Shown one piece after another: positions 54,008 through 61,802 of a stretch of 64,000 nt of DNA (the first letter of the stretch is position 1; each line of letters begins with the position of its first letter). This DNA comes from Lachnospiraceae bacterium (GTDB taxonomy: Bacteria; Bacillota; Clostridia; Lachnospirales; Lachnospiraceae): positions 1 through 64,000 of the forward strand of contig JAQVHQ010000006.1 of NCBI GenBank assembly GCA_028696165.1, read 5' to 3'. The notes below the pieces were generated by a model. The model made no database searches. It worked only from the letters and a program-made list of their open reading frames with translations, and was not told the origin of the DNA. Position numbers and translations under genes: made by a program.

Positions 54008-54182
54008 GCAAGTTTTCCTGTTTCTTCTTACCCGACCACCCCTGCTAAATTTCCGGCTTTCCTCCTGGTTTCTGGCAAGTTTTCCTGCTTTCGCTTTCTT
54101 CTCACCCGACCACTCAGCTAAATTGTCAGCTTTCCTCCTGGTTTCTGGCAACGTTTCCTGCTTTCACCCTATTCTCACCCAC
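54008..54182. repeat. Tandem repeat, about 73 bp, 2.4 copies
   Basis: Units begin GCAAGTTTTCCTG at about 54008 and 54077, and GCAACGTTTCCTG at about 54149, with internal CACCCGACCAC and CTTTCCTCCTGGTTTCTG. In the minus-strand transcript it is G-rich. It lies between nth and element C. The remainder of 53798-54007 is AT-rich with no feature. Confidence 0.75.
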
Positions 54183-54249
54183 CCCTCGCCCAAATTCAGC
54201 CCCTCCCCATCTCCACCCACAAATCAAGCCTCTACCCTCCATACCACCA

Positions 54250-54610
54250 CAAGCCCCGTGCCATCCCATGGCACGCGCTCTAACTGCCACAACACTCCCC
54301 TCACGCCGCCAACACCCAGGACCGAAACACCAGCAGAGAGCCCGCTTGCGCAGATGCAGGAGAATTGGATGATTAGCGTAGTGCACCTAGTATGACTTAG
54401 TCAAAAACGGCGGAAGCTGACCGAGGAAATTGGGTTTACAAAACCCAATTTCAAAACCACCCTGAGCTGGGTTTTCATCAGAAAACACAGCGAATGTGGT
54501 TGATTCGGTCAGCTTCCGCCGTTTTTGGCATAGTCATACTAAGTGCACGAAGCTCATCCAATTCTCCTGCATCTGCGCAAGCGGGCTCTCTGCTGGTGTT
54601 TCGATCCGTC
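54250..54610 (-). repeat. Giant imperfect hairpin, element C, with 3' module
   Basis: Outer arms 54323-54369 and 54556-54603 are complementary over about 45 bp. Inside is a hairpin AAATTGGGTTT-ACA-AAACCCAATTT split (54427-54451) and a core helix AACCAC/GTGGTT (54455-54460 / 54496-54501) with CCTGAG, GTTTTC-ATCA-GAAAAC and CGAATG. It starts 24 nt after the stop of the gene at 54628. The minus-strand 3' module shares with element B the hairpin position (GTGCCAT-CCC-ATGGCAC, 54258-54274) and flanks AAGCCCC and CACTGCCA-like strings, with stem bases changed on both sides. Confidence 0.88.
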
Positions 54611-54627
54611 CTCCAATCTCACACCCC

Positions 54628-57168
54628 TCAAACCACAAACATCCCTCTCCCTTTCAGCATATCAAAATACAACCTAGCCCCCCTCTCCGACACATCAAAC
54701 ACCCGAATCATCCCATCCAGATAACTCTCCGTGTCAAACTCATCCAGCAACTCCGGCTGATACAACCGCGTCCTCTCATCCTCAAAAATAGCCCCATAGA
54801 AAATATGCGCCTCCACCAAATCCTGGAACATATGGCTTCCATAAGACAACTCCGGCATATACCCCGCCGCACTATAAGACACCTCGCACACCGCCCGGAA
54901 CCTGCTAATATCCGCATAAACCACCGGCACCCCAAGCTCCGGTGAAGAAGTTCCAATCCTTCCCGGCACAATCAGCATCATATTCTTATTCTGACTGCCA
55001 TAACTCTGGTTAATATTACTGATAATCTTCGCCGGCTCATACTTCCTCGCATGAGGAAAAGTATAATACTTCTGCGGATCCACTAACACAACAATATCAA
55101 TCTTCTCTTTCCTTGACTGTCCCATAGCCGTATCCTGAAGATCAAACACCACCTGCGAATCCTCACAGACCGGCATGGCAACTGATTTTGCCGAGTCCAC
55201 CTGCAGCGGCCGGCACTGCAAAAGATTTACCATAAAGCTTCCATCTGAAGCTATATTAACAGCAAATTCTATATCCACCGGATTCTGATACTCCTCCTGC
55301 AGCATGGAAAGGATTTTCCTCATCATATCCAGAAACTCTTCTTTATTAACCAGCCCCTGACAATCTGCGAATAACACTTCTCTTCTATTCCCCTGCTGGC
55401 GAAGTCTCTCCTCAGCCTCCGTATCATGGCTAAGAAGCATTCGCTTTAACCATTCCGGAACTTCTTGAAGCGCTCTGGATAATGGAATCGTACATAATTC
55501 ATTTTGATTAATATCCAGCACATCCACCTGATGCTGGGAATAGCGATGCCTTGCCGCCACCGTAGGCCATATCTGCGCCTGCGGTCTGTCCAAACTGATA
55601 ATCTTAGGATAATCCCCGGAAGTTCTGTCCACAGCACGGGTTCCCAGTCCCAGAACCAGTCTTAGCATACCGGCTTTCGGATCCATATTTTCCATCCATT
55701 TATATGCATTATAAGAATACCCCACACCTGCTGCGGCCGGCATATGGAAAGACTCATATCTAGAGCCGGACACACGCTGTACAAGAAGTGCCATCTGCTC
55801 ATCACATTCCAGCAGATTTCGGTTTCGTCGATATTCCAGAGCCGACGGATCCATAGTACTGGCATAGACCGTCTTAACCGCCTCTTCGAATTTTTCCAGA
55901 CGTTCTTCCATCTCACCTACATTGACACAGAAGACTGACTCGTATTTACCTGCAAATGCATTGCCAAACCCATCCTCTAACAAACTGCTCGAACGCACGA
56001 TAATCGGACTCTGCCCGAAGTAATCCAGCATACGTCTAAACTGCGCCCGGATATTTTCCGGAAATTTACCTTCCCGCAGCTTTTGACCAAATTCCGCAGA
56101 CACCGTAAATTCATCTCTTTCCTTACGCTGCGCCACCCGGGTCTTCCACCAGCCATTGGCTACGATATACGTATAGAACACATCAGACCCTACATAGTAA
56201 GAGTCATGGGGTTCCATCTTCCCCGTAAGTTCCGGCAGATGCGCCTTGACCATCTTTCTGGCAAGAAGCATACCGCAGGCTTTTCCTCCAATCATTCCAG
56301 TGCCAATCATACGATTTCGAATCAGGAAATAATCTCTCGGTGAAAAATGTTCCTCTATCATATGAGCCATTTCTTCATTTCTGGTCATCATGATAGAGCA
56401 AATCTTCTGATATTCCTCTTTTTCTAAAGTACCGTGAGCAAACTTCATTTTCAATAAGGAAAAGTAGCGATCCCAGTGGTCCAGACTCTGGTCCTCCACC
56501 GACTCTGCCATATCCACTGCTCCATAGAAGCGGCTTAAGCTCAGGCCGTCTAAGAGGGGCAGGAACTTATCCGTCTCTTTCTCATAGATGTGTGGCTGGA
56601 ACATGGTTCCGGAATACCGGTTCCACACTTTAAGCGGCTGCATATAGAATTCCTCACCATTTTGATACAGTTCCAATAGCAGCTGGGTAGTCTGGCGAAT
56701 ACGCATAACAGCATCGAAGGAATGCATCCCTCGTTTTAATGGAAAGTAAGCCACTGTGTCAAGATCAAACAAATAAGGGCAAGTCACGCAGAAGAAATTC
56801 CCCATCATCAAATCCGTGGCCCAGGCTTCCTGCAGTTCTGATAGACAGTCGAACACATAAAAAGCATCCTTACCCGCACGGGTAATGATTTCTCTCACCT
56901 GAACTGTAAATTCCTCAAACCCTTCTTTCGGGTTCAGCTTATAAATCTGCAGTCCCTCCTGCGCCTCTAAAAATGGCTCATGTTCTGCAAATCGAATATA
57001 AATCAGCTGCCGCTTATCCTGAATAGCCTGCGCTGCGAAGGGTTTAACCACAAAAGCAAACTCCTCCAGTGAAGAGACACTCCAAACCACATTGTCCCCC
57101 AGCCGGATCTGATCCAATACCTCGTCAATTCCAGTAATCCCTGAACTAATACCCTCAAAAGCCGCCAT
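54628..57168 (-). CDS. KaiC-like / PEP-synthase (ATP-grasp) fusion protein
   Basis: 846 aa. The first 200 residues resemble a KaiC/RadA domain that lost its Walker A (SGITGIDEVLDQIRLGDNVV, where a P-loop would follow). The middle and C-terminal parts match the ATP-binding domain of PEP synthase/pyruvate phosphate dikinase (GGKACGMLLARKMV, IIVRSSSLLEDGFGNAFAGKYESVFC, VDIEFAVNIASDGSFMVNLLQCRPLQ). The phospho-His swivelling and PEP/pyruvate barrel domains are absent, so it cannot carry out the full dikinase reaction. Start ATG 57168 behind GAGGAGA. Function unknown; a regulatory phosphotransfer role is possible. Element C follows its stop. Confidence 0.8.
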   Translation of the reverse strand: MAAFEGISSGITGIDEVLDQIRLGDNVVWSVSSLEEFAFVVKPFAAQAIQDKRQLIYIRFAEHEPFLEAQEGLQIYKLNPKEGFEEFTVQVREIITRAGKDAFYVFDCLSELQEAWATDLMMGNFFCVTCPYLFDLDTVAYFPLKRGMHSFDAVMRIRQTTQLLLELYQNGEEFYMQPLKVWNRYSGTMFQPHIYEKETDKFLPLLDGLSLSRFYGAVDMAESVEDQSLDHWDRYFSLLKMKFAHGTLEKEEYQKICSIMMTRNEEMAHMIEEHFSPRDYFLIRNRMIGTGMIGGKACGMLLARKMVKAHLPELTGKMEPHDSYYVGSDVFYTYIVANGWWKTRVAQRKERDEFTVSAEFGQKLREGKFPENIRAQFRRMLDYFGQSPIIVRSSSLLEDGFGNAFAGKYESVFCVNVGEMEERLEKFEEAVKTVYASTMDPSALEYRRNRNLLECDEQMALLVQRVSGSRYESFHMPAAAGVGYSYNAYKWMENMDPKAGMLRLVLGLGTRAVDRTSGDYPKIISLDRPQAQIWPTVAARHRYSQHQVDVLDINQNELCTIPLSRALQEVPEWLKRMLLSHDTEAEERLRQQGNRREVLFADCQGLVNKEEFLDMMRKILSMLQEEYQNPVDIEFAVNIASDGSFMVNLLQCRPLQVDSAKSVAMPVCEDSQVVFDLQDTAMGQSRKEKIDIVVLVDPQKYYTFPHARKYEPAKIISNINQSYGSQNKNMMLIVPGRIGTSSPELGVPVVYADISRFRAVCEVSYSAAGYMPELSYGSHMFQDLVEAHIFYGAIFEDERTRLYQPELLDEFDTESYLDGMIRVFDVSERGARLYFDMLKGRGMFVV

Positions 57169-57200
57169 ACCCAATCTCCTCTCTACACTGAATTCAAGAT

Positions 57201-57250
57201 AAAAAAGCTCAAAGATACACCCTGTTAAAGGTGCTCATCTTTGAGCTTAT
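57201..57250 (-). terminator. Terminator of the asr operon
   Basis: On the minus strand AAGCTCAAAGAT pairs with ATCTTTGAGCTT, with inner GCACC/GGGTG pairing, followed by TTTTTTATC. It lies about 60 nt after the asrC stop. Confidence 0.88.
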
Positions 57251-57308
57251 AAAATACTTCTTTCTTTTATTTTATCATATATCCTTTTGATATACTAATA
57301 AAATAATT

Positions 57309-58274
57309 TTATATAACTTTTACACCTTTCCAATACATAGGTGTAACCACCTCAGCGATATCCGGCAGTGTCACATCTTTCAAAGCCCATTTCTGGAACT
57401 CTTCAAATCCGGTTCTGTCTACGATATAACCGATATGCTCCTTACCGCCTGGTGCAGTAGGATCAATGTATTCTCTGACATAAGCATATGTATTGGTAAC
57501 AATCTTAATAATGCTTTCTTCATCAATCCACTTAATCCAGTCTTCTCCCATACGAGGATTCTTCTTACCGGTTCTTCCAAGGATTGTTAATTTATAATAC
57601 TTCTTCTCGCTTCTGGTCCATGCCATATTCGGACAGGCCAGTACGCATTCTCCGCAGCCGAGACATTTTTCTTCGTTTCTTACCGGACGGAAATTAACGT
57701 TTGACAGTGCTCCTACTGACTTTCTCTGACATGCCTTCGTACATGCGCCGCAGCTGACACAGCGATTCGGGTCAAACTGAGGAAGTGTCATGCCGATAAT
57801 TCCAAAATCATGCATACGCACTTTACAGCAGTCATTGGAACATCCGGTAAATGCCACTTTAAAGTGTAAGTCATTTGGGAAAATGGCTTTCTCCATCTTG
57901 CGGGCAAAATCAGTGGTATCATAGCATCCATATGGGCACATAGAATTACCTACACAGGCCATGATGTTACGTGTTCCTGATGAAGTATATCCCTGACCCG
58001 GAACTTCCTGATTAATGCCTAGTCCCTCAATAATTGGCTGAAGCAGTTCATTGACCTCAGGCATCTTCTCAAACGGAATTCCAGGAATCTCAAATCCCTG
58101 ACGAATAGTCAGATGAACGGTTCCATTTCCATAGTTATCTGCGATATTCTGAATATCCGCCAGATATTTAGCGTCCATTCTTCCGCCTGGCACACGTACA
58201 CGGGAAGCAGCTAAACCACGTTCCTTGGTCACGCGATAGGCATTCTTTTTTAATTTCTTAGTATTTACATCCAT
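57309..58274 (-). CDS. asrC: Anaerobic sulfite reductase subunit C (siroheme)
   Basis: Catalytic subunit of the dissimilatory-type anaerobic sulfite reductase that makes sulfide, 321 aa. Siroheme/4Fe-4S cysteines are in ACVGNSMCPYGCYDT and FTGCSNDCCKVRMHD; two ferredoxin-type 4Fe-4S sites follow (CVSCGACTKACQRKSVG and CLGCGECVLACPNMAW). The N-terminal half has the nitrite/sulfite reductase ferredoxin-like half-domain (GTVHLTIRQGFEIPGI). GAGGAGG precedes ATG 58274. Last gene of the operon FNT-asrA-asrB-asrC. Confidence 0.97.
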   Translation of the reverse strand: MDVNTKKLKKNAYRVTKERGLAASRVRVPGGRMDAKYLADIQNIADNYGNGTVHLTIRQGFEIPGIPFEKMPEVNELLQPIIEGLGINQEVPGQGYTSSGTRNIMACVGNSMCPYGCYDTTDFARKMEKAIFPNDLHFKVAFTGCSNDCCKVRMHDFGIIGMTLPQFDPNRCVSCGACTKACQRKSVGALSNVNFRPVRNEEKCLGCGECVLACPNMAWTRSEKKYYKLTILGRTGKKNPRMGEDWIKWIDEESIIKIVTNTYAYVREYIDPTAPGGKEHIGYIVDRTGFEEFQKWALKDVTLPDIAEVVTPMYWKGVKVI

Positions 58275-58288
58275 GGTTTTCTCCTCCT

Positions 58289-59083
58289 CTAATCAATAAG
58301 ATTCTTGCCTTCTGTGTAGTTAAATACCGGGCCGTCCAGACAGACATATTTGTCTCCGATTCTGCAGTGTCCGCATTTACCGAGGCCACAGCACATCTTT
58401 CTCTCCTGGGAAATCCAGATATTTTCTTCTTTAAATCCTTTGGCAAGAAGCGCCTGAACAGAGAAGCGCATCATAGCCGGTGGTCCAACTACAACAGCTA
58501 CAGCAGCAGATACATCAGCAACTTCTAATTCCGGAATGTACTTCGTAACCAGACCAATCTTATGATCAGGAGTCTCTTCTCCGGCATCCAGAGTCAGAAT
58601 CACATTCATTTTCTTTTTCCAATATTCAAAATCCTTTTTAAAGAGAATATCATTTACAGATTTAAATCCGGTGATAATACTCATGGATTTTCTCTCATCC
58701 TCGTGATCTGCGAAATACGAAATCACTCCGCGCACAGGAGATACACCGGTTCCTCCGGCAACTACTACCAGTTCTTTTCCTTTATACAGATTCACATCAA
58801 AACCATTGCCATAAGGTCCGCGTAAGAATAACTTGTCCCCTACATATTTTTCAAATACTTCATTGGTAACTTTACCAACTCTTCTGATGGTCAGATCCAC
58901 AAGGCCTTCACTGATTCCGCTGACAGAGATAGGTGCCTCTCCGTATTTTGGAATGGATACTTCGAAGAATTGTCCCGGAAGAACATCTCCTTCGTAGGTC
59001 ATACGGAAGGTATATTCAATATCTGTGTGCTTGATTACTTCTACGATTTCTGATAAAAAAGGTACATATTCATTTCTATTCAT
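58289..59083 (-). CDS. asrB: Anaerobic sulfite reductase subunit B (flavoprotein)
   Basis: 264 aa. Ferredoxin-NADP reductase-like subunit that oxidises NADH: FAD-binding barrel (PGQFFEVSIPKYGEAPISVS), NAD-binding VVVAGGTGVSPVRGVISYFA, and a C-terminal 2Fe-2S loop CCGLGKCGHCRIGDKYVCLDG as in dihydroorotate-dehydrogenase electron-transfer proteins. It overlaps asrA by 8 nt. It passes electrons to AsrA and AsrC. Confidence 0.96.
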   Translation of the reverse strand: MNRNEYVPFLSEIVEVIKHTDIEYTFRMTYEGDVLPGQFFEVSIPKYGEAPISVSGISEGLVDLTIRRVGKVTNEVFEKYVGDKLFLRGPYGNGFDVNLYKGKELVVVAGGTGVSPVRGVISYFADHEDERKSMSIITGFKSVNDILFKKDFEYWKKKMNVILTLDAGEETPDHKIGLVTKYIPELEVADVSAAVAVVVGPPAMMRFSVQALLAKGFKEENIWISQERKMCCGLGKCGHCRIGDKYVCLDGPVFNYTEGKNLID

Positions 59084-60092
59084 TGTCCGTAACCTCCTTC
59101 ATGCCTGCTTCCAGTTTATTGATACAGTTGGAATAAGAGATGTACTCCGGACAGATATCATCACATCGTCCACAGCCTACACACATATGATGTCCGGTTC
59201 TCTTCTTATAATCATATACTTTATGTAATACCTTAAAGCGCATACGATCGCCATTCTTCTGGCGATAGCTTCCGCCGCCTGCTACATCACTGTAGCCGTC
59301 TACCATACAGGAAGCCCATACTCTGCGGCGCTCTCCCACTTTGCCATTTTCAGAATAATATAAATCCTGCATAGTAAAACAGGTACAAGTCGGACAGACG
59401 AAATTACAGCGTCCGCAGTTTACACAGCGTCCATCGTATTCTCTCCACATCTGACTTCCGATAATTCTTGCATCCAGATTTTCAGGAATCTGCACTCTCA
59501 CTGCAGTCTCAGTTACATATTCCGGTGTCACAGCCTCCTCTTTCACTGCAGCTTTTGCGAAGAGACTTGCTGCCTCATCCCACTTACAGTCTACTTTAAA
59601 ACCATCACCGCTACGGTCGATACTGAAATCATAATTATCAGAGATATTCGTTCCCATATCTACACAGAAGCAGTTTTCAAATCCCTGGGAACATCCCATA
59701 AGTACGAATTTCATCTTCTCACGAAGTCTCTTATAATAGTAATCTTCCGGTCCGTTTTCCAGATACATCTCATCCATTCGCAAAAGCGCATGTAAATCAC
59801 AGCTTCTTAAGAATACGATTGCTCCCTTCGTCTCCGGATTAGCTTCTTTTATCGTATCCTCTGTAAAGAAAAATAATGTCTCAGAGATTGGATTTAATAC
59901 CTCTTTAAATGAATACTCTGATTTTTTGTCAAATTCGATTTCCTCTACTGTCTTGATTTCTCCATAACGGATACAGTCTGTATCAGAGAAACGACCGCCG
60001 CCTATGAAACATTTTGGTGCATAAATCTTATACTCTTTGGATAATTCTCCCAGAATCTGATTCATGCCTTCTGCATTCAATTCATATCCCAT
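59076..60092 (-). CDS. asrA: Anaerobic sulfite reductase subunit A (iron-sulfur)
   Basis: 338 aa. Ferredoxin-like electron-transfer subunit with two 4Fe-4S motifs (CVNCGRCNFVCPTCTC and CVGCGRCDDICPEYISYSNC). The N-terminal domain resembles hydrogenase/CoB-CoM-type beta subunits (EGMNQILGELSKEYKIYAPK, FLRSCDLHALLRMDEMYLEN). The ribosome site AAGGAGG lies inside the end of the FNT gene, so the two are tightly coupled. It transfers electrons from AsrB to the siroheme subunit. Confidence 0.96.
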   Translation of the reverse strand: MGYELNAEGMNQILGELSKEYKIYAPKCFIGGGRFSDTDCIRYGEIKTVEEIEFDKKSEYSFKEVLNPISETLFFFTEDTIKEANPETKGAIVFLRSCDLHALLRMDEMYLENGPEDYYYKRLREKMKFVLMGCSQGFENCFCVDMGTNISDNYDFSIDRSGDGFKVDCKWDEAASLFAKAAVKEEAVTPEYVTETAVRVQIPENLDARIIGSQMWREYDGRCVNCGRCNFVCPTCTCFTMQDLYYSENGKVGERRRVWASCMVDGYSDVAGGGSYRQKNGDRMRFKVLHKVYDYKKRTGHHMCVGCGRCDDICPEYISYSNCINKLEAGMKEVTDNE

Positions 60093-60094
60093 CT

Positions 60095-60862
60095 TTAGTC
60101 CTCCTTCTTATTTGATGCCATAAAGTACGGCACAGCTACAAATAAAATACCACCAATCATATTACCCAATGTTACCACTAAAATATTATAAAAATATCCG
60201 CCAACGCTCACTGCCTGTCCAACCGGATTCAATAAAGAAATGGTAAGCAGTGTCATATTCGCAATACTATGTTCAAATCCTGTAGTAATAAATGCAAAGA
60301 GACACCAGAAAATCATAATCAGTTTTCCGCTCTCGCTCTTACATTTAAATCCACACCACACAGCCAGACAAACCAGGAAGTTACAGAGCAGACCTCTTGC
60401 CAGCAGATTTGCCACCGACATACCCATTTTTGTGGCTGACGCAGATGCAATAAACTCCCCTACCGGTCCGGTACCACATCCTGTCGCATGAAAAATCAAT
60501 GCCAGAAGAATGGAACCCACCCAGTTTCCTATGTAACAGACAACCCACAGCTTTACTGCATCACCTGCAGTGATTTTCTTCCTAGCGATACCTGCTGCCA
60601 TAACCAGATTATTACCGGTAAATAACTCCCCGCCAGCCACAACCACCAGACTTAACGCGATACCAAAAGACAGTCCCATAACAATTCTTGCATAAGGCTG
60701 ACCGGTTAATAAACCTCCGCAGGTAAATGCAAGCAGTACACCAAATCCTATGAAAATCCCCGCCAGCATGGACAACATAAAGTATCCTGCAGGATTTTTC
60801 TTCAACAGAGTGCACTTTGCGTTGGCCGCATTGGAAACCAACTCATACTCTTCCTTGAACAT
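60095..60862 (-). CDS. FNT-family channel, probably hydrosulfide/sulfite-linked
   Basis: 255 aa, six transmembrane helices of the formate/nitrite transporter fold (FMLSMLAGIFIGFGVLLAFT, LVVVAGGELFTGNNLVM, LWVVCYIGNWVGSILLALIF, GFEHSIANM with the central His). It directly precedes asrABC. In Clostridioides difficile an FNT protein in the same place was shown to be a hydrosulfide channel, so sulfide export is the likely role here. The ATG at 60862 with AGGAGG is chosen; an upstream extension runs into the Crp gene and lacks a ribosome site. Confidence 0.92.
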   Translation of the reverse strand: MFKEEYELVSNAANAKCTLLKKNPAGYFMLSMLAGIFIGFGVLLAFTCGGLLTGQPYARIVMGLSFGIALSLVVVAGGELFTGNNLVMAAGIARKKITAGDAVKLWVVCYIGNWVGSILLALIFHATGCGTGPVGEFIASASATKMGMSVANLLARGLLCNFLVCLAVWCGFKCKSESGKLIMIFWCLFAFITTGFEHSIANMTLLTISLLNPVGQAVSVGGYFYNILVVTLGNMIGGILFVAVPYFMASNKKED

Positions 60863-60919
60863 AAAGAAATCCTCCTTGTTATTTTTTTCACATTTTAACA
60901 CAACAAAGAGGATTTCACC

Positions 60920-60935
60920 GTGATGCATCTCACGT
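60920..60935 (-). promoter_or_regulatory. Crp/Fnr-type palindrome before the FNT-asr operon
   Basis: CGTGA-N6-TCACG, a symmetrical Crp/Fnr-family site, lies in the 82-bp space between the Crp/Fnr gene and the FNT start. It is probably the binding site for that regulator. Confidence 0.7.
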
Positions 60936-60944
60936 TTTATATTA

Positions 60945-61634
60945 TTATTTTTCTTCTGCGACAAATTCTTTTAATCTGTCCATATCATAAATACGAAAAT
61001 GATTCTTTTTCATACTGATTAATTCTAATTCCGTAAGTTTTTTCAAAACCCTCGACACCGTCTCTCTCTTAGAACCAACCATATCTGCCAGAAAAGTAAT
61101 GGTCATATCAAAATCAATCCGGATAGCCGCATCTTCTCTCACACCAAAATCTCGCCCCAGTTTCCATAGTTTTGAAGCTACCTGCTTTTCCAATACCATG
61201 GCATTGGATGTGTTACCCAACTGATGGTAGAGGCGCCTGGTCTTTATGGCGAGAGAATTAAGAATCATTCTGGTAAAGAGGAAGTCTTCTTCCATGATTT
61301 CTAAAAAATGTTTCCTGGAAAATGCCAGTACCGTCACATCCCCCAGGGCATATCCAGTAATGGAAGCTATATTCTTCTCCAAAATCACTTCATTAAGCAA
61401 AACTCCTGCGCCATATACGAACACAACTTTATGGTCGTGATTTCGATTCATCTTAGATAAAGCCACATAGCCATCCACCACGAAGAAAATACTCTCCACC
61501 GTCTCCCGCTCCCGGAAGATAGTTTCATTCTTCCTGTATTTGCGCAGCATCCCATAGGAGATAATCTTAGCCTTCGATGCAGGACTGGCACTTTTTAAAA
61601 TTTCACACTTTTCACTTGCTTCCCTGACAGTCAT
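60945..61634 (-). CDS. Crp/Fnr-family regulator of the asr operon
   Basis: 229 aa. N-terminal cyclic-nucleotide-binding-like beta roll (KYRKNETIFRERETVESIFF, VVDGYVALSKMN), long dimer helix, and a C-terminal winged HTH (IDFDMTITFLADMVGSKRET, VSRVLKKLTELELI). It has three cysteines at most and no N-terminal Fnr-type 4Fe-4S cluster, so it probably senses another ligand, such as a sulfur compound. ATG 61634 follows GAGGGA. Its gene lies immediately upstream of FNT-asrABC and the site at 60920. 61635-61802 contains no other clear gene. Confidence 0.9.
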   Translation of the reverse strand: MTVREASEKCEILKSASPASKAKIISYGMLRKYRKNETIFRERETVESIFFVVDGYVALSKMNRNHDHKVVFVYGAGVLLNEVILEKNIASITGYALGDVTVLAFSRKHFLEIMEEDFLFTRMILNSLAIKTRRLYHQLGNTSNAMVLEKQVASKLWKLGRDFGVREDAAIRIDFDMTITFLADMVGSKRETVSRVLKKLTELELISMKKNHFRIYDMDRLKEFVAEEK

Positions 61635-61802
61635 ATCTTCTGTTCCCTCACATATCACAGATATTATATTCCACTTACATACAGCCTCGAAATGTACCGA
61701 CTAACTGTCTGTATACTTCGCCCTGCTTATGTGGTAAGTATAATGTAAAAATATGAGGATTGCAATGAAAGCCGTTATTCGAAAACCTGAAACCGTATAC
61801 TG

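Noticed and set aside
54126..54395. Overlapping frames on both strands in the C-rich stretch beside element C
   Set aside because: Low-complexity Pro/Gly/Arg-rich translations from biased base composition; no ribosome site.
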